Positions 13,895 through 23,114 of a stretch of DNA of 64,000 nucleotides are shown here, piece after piece. Source of the stretch: Cokeromyces recurvatus (Eukaryota; Mucoromycota; Mucoromycetes; Mucorales; Mucoraceae). Below the pieces are notes generated by a model. The model saw only the letters and a program-made list of their open reading frames with translations. It ran no database searches and had not been told where the DNA came from. Made by a program: the position numbers and the translations under genes. Every line of letters starts with the position of its first letter. The first letter of the stretch is position 1. The stretch lies in assembly GCF_025118155.1 (NCBI RefSeq), contig NW_026251388.1, positions 744,001-808,000 of the forward strand. Reading direction: 5' to 3'.

Positions 13895-14113
13895 CTAATG
13901 TAATGATGCTTTTATAGATGACATTGCTTTCGTTCCAATTCTATGTTCTTGTACATAATGCGGTACTTTTTGTTTTAATTGAGCTGCGGTGAATTTACGT
14001 AGTTGTCTTGCATATTCATTTTGAGCAAGTATTAATACATCCTCTCTTGACATAAATCCAGAAAGCGTATTTCGCTGCTGATTAATAGAAAATCTTGATT
14101 GTACAGAGGTCAT
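13895..14113 (-). CDS. Possible small protein of 72 residues, uncharacterised
   Basis: An uninterrupted 72-codon frame whose composition is protein-like and more GC-rich than the surrounding kilobases. It reads MTSVQSRFSINQQRN near the start and EHRIGTKAMSSIKASLH at the end, with a charged helical-looking middle (SREDVLILAQNEYARQLRKF). No signal peptide, membrane segment or known motif. I do not recognise a family. It stands alone in a 6-kb gene-poor stretch and could be the last exon of a longer gene, although no convincing upstream exon was found. Its G-rich 3' flank (13830-13840) is a purine tract, not coding. Confidence 0.4.
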   Translation of the reverse strand: MTSVQSRFSINQQRNTLSGFMSREDVLILAQNEYARQLRKFTAAQLKQKVPHYVQEHRIGTKAMSSIKASLH

Positions 14114-16821
14114 TTAAAGTTAAATATTCGTTTGCTTATTTCTATAAATATAAATATATAGAAATATATATGTGTATAAAATATATAATAAAAGAATGAC
14201 CAGTATTTATATATAATTTTTTTTTTTTTTACAATATGACATCATGTTTTACTCTTTTACTGGTTTACAATATATCCATGTCTAATAGAATTAGCAAAAA
14301 GGATATTTGTTTTAAGCATATAATAAAAGAAATATTCTTTTTAGTCTACTGTACTTTTTTTTTTTTTTTACACTAATGGTATTTACAATCCAATAAAATG
14401 TATGATCGTGTAACACGAGATAACTAATTTCCTAAACATTTACAGTAAATATTGACAGTTCTCATCTCTTTAAGCTTACTAAATTAGGTTATCATCAAAC
14501 ATTGAGTTGCATAATCGTATTAAGGATAACTAATAACTGCAGGTACGATAATATAGCCTTTTAAAGAAAAAAAAAAGAAAAAAAAAAAGAGGGAAGAAGG
14601 GGGGGCAGAGAGTGTAGATGTCTATTATTGATAAAAGGAATACTTTACTGCCCTCAGCTAAATCTATTATTACTGCTTATTATATAATAATCTTTTTTTT
14701 TATTTTACTTTTATTATCATTAAAAGAGAAAAAACCTCCCCACTAATAAGAGTCAAATATCAGATTCAGCAATACTAGAAAAACTTGACTAAAATTTAGT
14801 GTAAATCAGTCTTTATTGCTAAACTATTACCAAAAAAGAAACAAACAAAAAAAGGACTCTTTCTCAATGTAGTATAATAAAGAAATATAAAAGTTTAATT
14901 TTATTTATTTTATTTATTTTTTTATTTTTTTTTTTTTTTTTTTTTTTTTTGCATTATATTATTTGAATGTCATTGATTTAACAAACAACTGTTCTGTTTT
15001 GCTGCTTAAATAGTTTTAATAAATTATAGTTTATTTATAGAAATCACTCTTATTTTATATTAATTTAACTCGCTTTATAAGCTTTATTATATTCTATACT
15101 ATTTTTCGTTAATCTTGCATCTACAATAGAATAAATCTATAACTCAATTTGGTAAAATGGAATTCATGATGTCACATCGTTCATGTCTAAAATGGGCCTT
15201 TCATTGTACTACGTCAAGGAATATTTCTTTTTACCTACTATAGAAAACTGCGATCATCAGTCCTAGTAGGCTGATAGTCCTATAAAAGTTAAAAAAATCA
15301 TCATTGTACCTTCTTCCTCATATATAAACTTTATGATAATTTCAATATATCTAAAAGTTAAATGCATAATAATTTTGTATTTATCTATCATATATATTAT
15401 GAAGCAATTCAATAATAATCTATATGACGTAGATTTTTTTATTTTTATTTTATTAAAAAAAAAAATCGCTTTGTCGATGAGAGCTAAATAAAAAATAAAC
15501 AAAGGCACATTTGATAATTCCTTCCAGTATATACTTTTCTCAAATTCATATATCTAATTTTTATATCTATTTTTAAGGATGGGATACTATCATATAAACA
15601 GATTAATAAGGATCCCACACGATGAAATGTCTGTTTAAAGTAATAAAGAAAGCTGTTTGGATAAAGGTCAGTTTAAGCCTATAGATAGAAACAAGTCAAA
15701 ATAGATCATGTATAGCGTTTTTACTCTAGTTGATTCAAATTTGCAACCCGTATTTTTCAAATAATGATATGTAACAAATGAATATAAATGTATGATATCA
15801 GCATCCATGATTCCTTCATAGTATCTAGCATCATGAAGTTGACACTGTGAAGCTTATCTTGTATTATTGCCGAATCACTATAAATGTAGTACTAACAAGA
15901 ATCATGTATATCTACATAGTGTCCTTTGTGGTTAATTCTTGAGATATAATCATTTAATTTACATACATTCGTCATATGACTTTATATGTCTATGTTTCCC
16001 TTTATCATTGTATATTTCATTTCATTTTCATTATATCCGGGATTTTTCATATAGAGCATGCAGATGATATTATTAGTAAGTTGAGTTTGCTTAATTTGTC
16101 GAGTCAACATTATAATTACTCTCACTAATTTCTTGAAGCCTCCTTTTATCTGTCTCTTTTTTTTTTCTTTTTCTTTTTTCCTTTTACCTTTTATACATAA
16201 TAGTGTGATACAATAGCAACTTTATTTGAACTTTCTCTCTCCCTCCCTTTTCTAACTCCTTTACTGGGCAGAATTGACTCCCTTCTTTACTAAACCAGTT
16301 TATCGTATTTACAACAGTTAATTTGTTGGTAGTACGATGGTTGATCTCTTCATTTATTTATCTACTTGCAAAATGTAAACAAATAAATTCAAAATAGTAA
16401 TAACAATAAGAGTCTAATGCATTGTAGAATAATAATAATAATTCAAGATCAAAGAGTAAGGAGAACATAAATTATTGTCTATAAAATATATACACATATA
16501 AATATGTATAGATATATAAAAAAAAGAAAATAAAAAGAAAATAAAAATATAAAAAAAAGGGGTCAAAAAAAAAAAAACGTTTGCAAATTACTTGTTTTAT
16601 ATGTTTCTCCTTTCCTTTTCTTCTTTTTTTTTTTTATATACTATCCTCTTTCTTTTCTTTTATCTTTCGTTTGCAAATACTTCCTCTTTTTTTTTTTTTT
16701 TTTCTTTTAGATTTGAACTATACAGACAAGTAGATATTATATAATATCTTGATTTTATTCAGATAGACAGATATATAAATATAAATCAATTACATTTAGT
16801 GTAAAGGATATCAGTCAAATA
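14114..16821. other. Intergenic region and G alpha 5' region
   Basis: About 2.7 kb of AT-rich spacer with poly-T runs (14928-14950). Nothing gene-like was recognised until a long pyrimidine-rich tract (about 16593-16710) that precedes the G alpha start by roughly 110 bp and probably marks its promoter and transcript leader. Confidence 0.5.
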
Positions 16822-17464
16822 ATGGGTTGCTGTCAATCAAATGAAGTTCATGATGGAAAAGCTCGTAATGAGGAAATTGATAATCAAATCAAAAGAGATA
16901 AACTCAACATGAGAAATGAAGTAAAGATGTTATTGTTAGGTAAATAGTATAAAGGATATTGAAATAAATAAATATGTATATACATGATCTAACTAGCTCT
17001 GCTTAAATATAAAGGCGCTGGAGAATCAGGCAAATCAACCATTTTAAAACAAATGAAACTTATTCATGATGGTGGTTACTCTCGTGATGAAAGAGAGGCA
17101 TTCAAAGAAATCATTTTTTCAAACACAGTTCAATCGATGCGTGTTATATTAGAGGCCATGGATAATATGGGTATCTCCTATGCTGTACCACAAAATAAGC
17201 TTCATTCAACTATCATACTTGATTTACCATCTCAAATAGAACGTGACTCCCTTCCTTCAGACGTCACTCAAGCTATAAAATCCTTGTGGAAAGATGAAAA
17301 CCTTCAAAGCGTATTTGAAAGAAGTCGTGAATATCAATTAAATGATTCAGCGAAATAGTAAGATTTAATATCTAAATAATTATATTATATTTATTTATTT
17401 ATTTATTTTATTTTGTTTTATTTTATTTTATTTTATTTTGTTTTATTTTATTTTATTTTATTTT

Positions 17465-17512
<48 letters not shown>

Positions 17513-18267
17513 CGCTTTAAAATAGTTATTTTGACTCAATTGATCGGATTGGTGATGTTAATTATATTCCAACTGATCAGGACGTATTGCGTTCAAGAGT
17601 AAAGACTACAGGCATTACAGAAACAACGTTTGTTATTGGAGACCTTACTTATCGCATGTTTGATGTTGGTGGTCAAAGATCAGAACGTAAAAAATGGATT
17701 CATTGTTTTGAAAATGTGACAGCCATTATTTTCTTAGTCGCTATCTCTGAATATGACCAAGTTTTAATTGAAGACGAAACAGTAGTATGTTTTATGTATA
17801 ATAAGCATTTTTTTTTTATTTCTATTCAGTTGATATAAATGTATAATATTGTAAATAGAATCGTATGCAAGAAGCTTTGACCTTATTTGATTCAATTTGT
17901 AATTCTCGTTGGTTTATCAAGACATCAATCATTCTTTTTTTAAACAAAATTGATATTTTTAAGGAAAAGTTGCCTAAGCATCCTTTAAAAGAAAGTTTCA
18001 ATGATTTTGAAGGTAAATTTTGCACATTAGCACAATTTAGAAAGGGAGACAATAAATTCACATTCATATAATAATATAGGACCTGAAACATATGAAGTAG
18101 CAAGTGATTATATCTTAAATAGATTTGTATCATTGAATCAATCTGACTCTAAACAAATCTACACACACTTTACTTGTGCTACTGATACTCAGCAAATCAA
18201 GTTTGTAATGGCTGCAGTTAATGATATTATTATACAAAATAACCTGCGTGATGTTGGGCTTTTATAA
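16822..18267 (+). CDS. Heterotrimeric G-protein alpha subunit (Gi-like)
   Basis: GTP-binding switch that couples membrane receptors to effectors such as adenylate cyclase. Exons 16822-16939, 17015-17357, 17526-17784, 17859-18012 and 18080-18267 give 353 residues, within one residue of mammalian G alpha i1. Catalytic residues fall on the same numbers. Visible: MGCCQS with Gly2 for myristoylation and Cys3/Cys4 for palmitoylation; P-loop GAGESGKST (40-48) restored across intron 1; switch I RVKTTGI with Arg178; [13 protein letters not shown] with Gln204; LFLNKID (Asn269-Asp272); TCATDT. The C-terminus is NNLRDVGLL: valine replaces the cysteine four residues from the end that pertussis toxin modifies in Gi. 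Intron 2 contains TTTTA pentanucleotide repeats and a 42-base A run. Which fungal G alpha class (Gpa1, Gpa2 or Gpa3) it represents would need a tree. Confidence 0.95.
17391..17510 (+). repeat. TTTTA/TTTTG satellite followed by a 42-base A run, inside G alpha intron 2
   Basis: A run of TTTTA units with occasional TTTTG, then A at 17469-17510. It lies wholly within the intron and does not affect coding. Confidence 0.9.
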
Positions 18268-18539
18268 ATATATTATGATACACTTAATCATGTAGAAAAC
18301 CTCCTCCTCCTCCCTCCCTCCACACACCCTCCCTTTTTTTTATTGTTAGTTATTATTGGCAGTATTTCTTCATACCTTTAATTTTATTTTATTTATAATA
18401 TAAAGCACAAAAAAATACTTTTTTTTTATTGAAAAGAAAAAGAAAAAAAGAGAGAGAGCAAGATAGAAAATACTCTTCATTTATTATTTCAAAAGTTAAT
18501 ATAAAAAAGGGTTGATAGTTACAAGTTTAAAGTCTATTA
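18268..18539. other. Spacer between G alpha and the Fanzor transposon
   Basis: The G alpha 3' region with CT-rich, CA-rich and GA-rich short repeats, ending at the TA dinucleotide (18538-18539) that borders the left terminal inverted repeat. Confidence 0.6.
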
Positions 18540-18660
18540 CTGTCAAAGAAACTAGGTTGGGTCAATAAAAAAATTTTTTGATCATTTCCAAAATAAATAA
18601 GGGACACCATAGGAAAATGGGACATTGGTACGAAAATAGTACACAGAAGGGAATATGGGA
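18540..18660 (+). repeat. Left terminal inverted repeat
   Basis: Starts CTGTCAAAGAAACTAGG and includes a central AAAAAAATTTTTT block. It pairs with 21321-21441 with 4 mismatches in 121. Its inner half already contains GGGACA-type units that continue further inward. Confidence 0.93.
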
Positions 18661-18737
18661 CACCAGTATGAAAATGAGAAATCAGTGTGAAAACGGAACA
18701 CATAAGAGAATATGGGACACGAACGCGAATGTGGGAC
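18601..18737 (+). repeat. Degenerate subterminal repeats around GGGACAC
   Basis: A series of related units of about 20 bp built on GGGACA(C) followed by a variable stretch and GAAAAT. Copies begin near 18601, 18619, 18655 and 18715, with more diverged ones (AGAAATCAGTGTGAAAAC, GGAACACATAAGAGAATATG) between. Only the first part is mirrored at the right end, so the array is asymmetric. Such subterminal arrays are common binding sites for transposases. Confidence 0.7.
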
Positions 18738-18849
18738 TATATTGAACAAATTTAAAGATTTTTTTTTTTTTTTTTTTTTTGCTTTGATTTAAGGGTGTAA
18801 CCCTAAAAAAAACAACCAGCCTCTATAGCGCTCATATCATTCTCTCTCT

Positions 18850-21256
18850 GTACCATTTGCAACTTTCTGCAAGAATACTCCCAAACAAAGCCAGTTCTTT
18901 GGAAAAGGTCAAGGCTGTATCAAGCTTTATCCGTGAAGTCATGTTCAAAACACAACTATTTATAAACTTTTTTTTTTATTCTGCAACACCCAAGCAAGTT
19001 GACAAATGACTTTTTTTGATCAAAATTTTTGGGTACACTATTTCAAGAGTGATTAGGGGCAGCTCAGATGATGTAGGGCCAATTCTACATGCTTACAAAG
19101 ACACGAAAAAGGAAAGACCTGCAGAAACAGAATCTAGATGTGGTTCAACTTACAAGCTCTTTTGTTGAACTATCCGCCACTATAAATGGTAGCTTGTTTG
19201 TTCCAGAAAATAGATTAAAGAATTATGGACAATCTCTGTCAACTGCATGTGAAACTGTCGCAACAACATACAATAACTACTATGTTGAAAACTTTGAAAA
19301 TATTATATGTAACTACTTTATCTATACATTAAGGACAAAGTATCCGGTAATCAACGAGAGATAAAAACAAACTCTTTAATATACATGTTCAGTTTCTCAA
19401 ATTTTTTTTATACTAAAACTGTATAAACTAGAATGCGAAGGTTGGCTGTATCAAGAACTTGGATATATAATCATGTATATGATCAAGTGCTTACATATTC
19501 CCAGTCATCCTCTATACCTAATGATATTCTTGCCCTTTTTTGATCCGGATGTGGTCAATAATCTCCCAAGTTTCTTAAATTCTTTGATTTCAGAAGTGAA
19601 GAATCGCATGTCCAAGCTTCCAGTGTCTAAAGAAAGCTTAAACAATGAACCCTTCAAAATTCTATCCGCATTAAGGGCATATCCTTAAAAAAATCCGATG
19701 ATATATACAAGGCCCAAACTCCTCAAAATGACAAAAGCGATTTGATTAAGTCCCTAACTTCCAAGACGTTTTAGTCTATTCCCAAATCCTGGATTGCACT
19801 GGCGATTCATAAAGATGAATGCTCAGAACCTAACCGGAATTTTCCCAGATGCTAAACAAGAAAAAAGCAAGCTAATGAATCATCTCCTTTCGATCATAAA
19901 CAAAGATGCTTCTATCAAATGTTTGACTTTAAGAAGCTGGGCATTCAAAGGTATACATTACTATTACATATATCTATAAATCAACTTACTGACGAAAAAA
20001 AAAATATATATATATAGTTGTGAAAAGCTTCAAGTACTGCCTGAACAAAAAGGAAAGATGTTTCTCAATGGATTGTATACTGATGGCTACACGTACAGAG
20101 TTCTATTTGCTAGAAAAGTGCTTCCATCATCACCAGAAGACAATATCTGTCTAGAGTTGAACGATTTTACAAGCGAAGAGGTGGACAGGTATTTCCGTCC
20201 ATGTACTGTAGACCCAGGAAGACGGGATCCTTTTGTCTCTTATCATGGTGACCACTGACATATGTCACTTATCCTCAATCGAATATTACAATATGGGTGG
20301 AAGTGTAAGACGAATGAAAGAGCAACAGAAGCGCAAACAGAGATTAGGTTTTGAAAAGATTGAAACAGACATTCTTTCGCCTAAAACTGCGTCTGTTTAA
20401 CAATTTGTTTTGTACATAACTTACATGCTGCAGCACATGAATACTTTGCTTACTTTCTATGGCTTTGAAACTTCTAAGATTAAATGGTTGAACTACCTTA
20501 GTTCCCAAAAAGCCATCCAAGAAAGTGTCAACATCTTAATAAATGGTGTAAAGAAGTATAATAAAAGCAGGAGAAAGAAGACAAAGGAAAATAGAAAAAG
20601 AAGAAGTAAAACTCGCAAGCCCGGTACTGCTCAAGAAGAAAGAGCACTCACTACCATCCCAAAATCAAAAAGGTATACACTTTTTTTTTAATTATTATTT
20701 CAGTAAACTCGAACTATTATATCTGTAACTTACAGCAGAAACAACAAAGTTTGTTTTGAAAAGGGAAACAGCAGCAAGATGCCTCTAGTGGTCTTTGGTG
20801 AGGGACTAAAAAACAAGGATCATATCAAGTTCAAAGGTCTCCGTCATGCCGTATCTAACAAAATATATCAACAATTAAAAAACAAGGCAAAGGCTTGAAG
20901 AACTCTTGCTACTAGACATCAACGAATTTAATACATCAAAGGTCATTAAGAAAAAAACAACATATAGTTTACATATTGCACTTTCAGCTAAAACCAATTC
21001 TTCATAGATCTGCAATTCTTGCTTTAAAAATGATATAGAAAATCTGAAGTGTAGGGAAGATGACCATGATCCATCAAGTATTGAAGCGTAAAACTTGCAA
21101 TATATCTTTTGGAATCGAGATGTAATGGCCAGCAAAAACATGTTTTACATAGCTCAGTCTATATGGAATGACAATGATCGCCCCACCATCTTCAAACGAC
21201 AAACCGCCACCTCCAATGTGGTTGTCTCGGCTCACTCCGGTGAGCCGACGACTTAA
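18850..21256 (+). pseudogene. Fanzor-type RNA-guided nuclease gene (TnpB/OrfB homologue), disrupted
   Basis: The reading frame is broken but the fold signature is legible. RuvC-I: VDPGRRDPFVSYHG with Asp at 20211-20213. An arginine/lysine-rich bridge-like segment (KYNKSRRKKTKENRKRR) follows before 20640. RuvC-II: PLVVFGEG with Glu at 20800-20802. RuvC-III: LLLLDINEFNTSK with Asp at 20915-20917. The zinc ribbon begins with ICNSC (21011-21022), then the family-typical FWNRDVMASKNM (21107-21142) and a tail ending at a stop at 21254-21256. TSK and ICNSC become adjacent and in frame if 20942-21007 is a 66-bp GT-AG intron; another intron is likely at 20672-20735. Damage: a one-base frameshift near 20256, a TAA at 20398-20400 probably from CAA, a frameshift near 20880, a TAA at 21089-21091 and loss of the second cysteine pair. 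The N-terminal part (from about 18850; KNYGQSLSTACETVATTYNN at 19221) is in several frames. Inactive as it stands. Assignment to Fanzor over another TnpB-like clade is by motif memory. Confidence 0.8.
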
Positions 21257-21320
21257 TGATGTTACAGGTAAGAAGTTGTAACAATTTTGATTTGACCAGA
21301 CAAACTAAAATATCTTAATT

Positions 21321-21441
21321 TCCCATATTCCCTTCTATGTACTATTTTCGTACCAATGTCCCATTTTCCTATGGTGTCCCTTATTTATTTTGGAAATGAT
21401 CAAAAAATTTTTTTATTGACTCAACCTAGTTTCTTCGACTG
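21321..21441 (-). repeat. Right terminal inverted repeat
   Basis: The reverse complement starts CAGTCGAAGAAACTAGG and matches the left repeat at 117/121 positions. It is followed outside by TA at 21442-21443. Confidence 0.93.
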
Positions 21442-21706
21442 TACAAGGTTATAATTAGATTACTTCTTATTTTCAAGTATTTATCGAGAATAATGTAGAA
21501 TGTAATAGAGAAAATAGGAGAATAAAGTAATGTTTTGTTGTACAATGATTAAAAATACTACTGTTAAACGATGAAGATTTTATTTTTAGATGTCATAGAA
21601 AGAAACTTAGACACTCTGGAATCTTTTGCCTGTAAATAATACCTAAGGTAATGTTTAAATTAAATGCTATAAGAGTTGTTGGTCTTTGCTTTCTTAAAAA
21701 AAAAAA

Positions 21707-22262
21707 TTGGCATATCATCTTGATTTTCATGCTGATATGACGATGCCTATATATCACACTTTTTTTTTTGGTAATGTTAATATCTTGCTGCAAGAGTTAG
21801 TATATGCTCTCAAACACGTGTCCCCCAAATCTTCAGGTTCTACAATGAAAGGTCTGTACCCTGTCGTTTCAATGATTATCAAGGCAACAAAGCTTCTGAA
21901 TGATAAATATACCAAAAGTATTCTAGATTACAAAAACTGCTGTATACTTTGGAAGAGAGATGCCAATGCAAGTAAATATATGTATTGTTCCTTCTCAAAT
22001 TGAATTCTTATTTGTCTTAATTTTTTTTTTTTGTAATTTGTATAAATTACTGTAGTATAAGGAATTGGAACACCCTATCCATCCCTGGCAGTATTTTTCC
22101 TTTTATATATATGAATAAGGATCTAGATTACTTAATTTTACTTGTAATAAACCCAAAAGTCTATCATTTACACATTATAGGAGCACAGCATCTTTATTCT
22201 GTAAGGGGATTTTCTACTACACTACCTACAATAACAAAGCTAGTCACGTAGTCGTGCCCCCC
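21707..22262 (+). pseudogene. Second, more decayed Fanzor C-terminal fragment
   Basis: Outside the first element, the frame ending at 22003 reads ILDYKNCCILWKRDANASKY. This fits the last part of a TnpB/Fanzor zinc ribbon and RD motif (C-x2-C, W-x-RD-x-NAS-x-N). The first cysteine of the pair is replaced by tyrosine and the Asn of the terminal motif is changed. Further downstream, short stretches resemble the tail of the first copy (for example a VVVP-type segment near 22245), but no continuous frame links them. It is too eroded for coordinates to be exact. Its sequence differs from the first copy, so it is probably a separate older insertion rather than a duplication. Confidence 0.55.
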
Positions 22263-22366
22263 CCCTCGCAAATCGCATTAACAGCATTTTTTTATTCCCC
22301 CCGGGTCCCTCCTATTTTTTTTTTTTTTTTTTTTGAAGCCCTTTAGTCTTTTCATATAATTCATAC

Positions 22367-22989
22367 ATGTCATATTTACAGAGAATCACACGAACTTTTA
22401 GTTGGAATACATTTAACCGTAAATTTAGTACTTCTAGAATTGCTTTATCTACAGAATCAACAAATATAGAAAATACAGCAAAACCAAAAGGCCTATACCA
22501 ATTTTTTGAAAATAATGAAGCTTTACCAAAACAGATTTGGACAGGTAAAATAGAATGAAAGGGGGAAAAAAAAAAAAAAGACAGCAAAGTAATGTAATTT
22601 CGATTCTTATATACATGTATATATAAATTTATAAAAAGGACGTGCCTGGAAGACACAAGAGCTTCGACAAAAGTCATTTGAAGATCTTCATAAATTATGG
22701 TATGTTTTGTTAAAGGAACGTAATGTACTTGCAACACAAAAAGAAGAAGCGAGGCGATTAAGAGTGTTAAAGCAAATATGGACAAACCAAGGCCGCATGA
22801 AGAAGGTAAATTATGAAATGACATTTTGAATTTGGCCAAGAAACTTAGAAAGAAAGAAATAACTAAATAATCTGTCTATTCTCTCATTCTTATTACTAGT
22901 GTCAAAAATCAATGGCCAGAATTAAATGCGTATTATATGAAAGACAAAGGGAATACGAAAAGCAATTAATGAGCAAAGCAGCACAATAA
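22367..22989 (+). CDS. MRPL4: Mitochondrial large-subunit ribosomal protein uL29m
   Basis: Component of the mitochondrial 54S subunit, homologous to bacterial L29 (MRPL4 in yeast, MRPL47 in animals). Exons 22367-22544, 22639-22805 and 22900-22989 give 144 residues. The N-terminus is basic and serine-rich without acidic residues ([20 protein letters not shown]), as expected for a matrix-targeting presequence. The conserved core is [20 protein letters not shown] followed by [19 protein letters not shown], which crosses the first exon join. The tail is short and helical ([18 protein letters not shown]). Animal and yeast forms are longer; this is close to the minimal core. It begins about 900 bp after the Fanzor transposon, behind a C/G-rich stretch (22252-22312) that is unusual for the region. 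Confidence 0.9.
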
Positions 22990-23049
22990 TCTGACCAACA
23001 CTATACAATGTAATTTTAGAGTCTTGTATGTATTTACAGAAATTTGTTT

Positions 23050-23114
<65 letters not shown>

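Larger units (their letters stand above)
18540..21441 (+). mobile_element. 2.9-kb DNA transposon with 121-bp terminal inverted repeats carrying a Fanzor-type gene
   Basis: Positions 18540-18660 and the reverse complement of 21321-21441 match at 117 of 121 positions by eye, with no gaps. Both ends are directly bordered outside by TA (18538-18539 and 21442-21443), as expected for TA target duplication in the Tc1/mariner superfamily. The right end reads TACAGTCGAAG outside-in, also typical of that group. The inside is more GC-rich than the flanks. Its cargo on the plus strand is a degraded Fanzor gene; no mariner-type DDE transposase was recognised. Eukaryotic Fanzor genes are known as cargo of several transposon classes, including mariner types, so the arrangement has precedent. 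Superfamily assignment rests only on TIR and TA and is an inference. Confidence 0.85.

Noticed and set aside
19089..20691. Separate small genes inside the transposon
   Set aside because: They are pieces of one broken Fanzor gene in shifted frames, with motif order running through them.
22312..22839. 175-codon minus-strand frame over the uL29m gene
   Set aside because: Antisense of a gene with clear family motifs; it includes poly-T and intron sequence.
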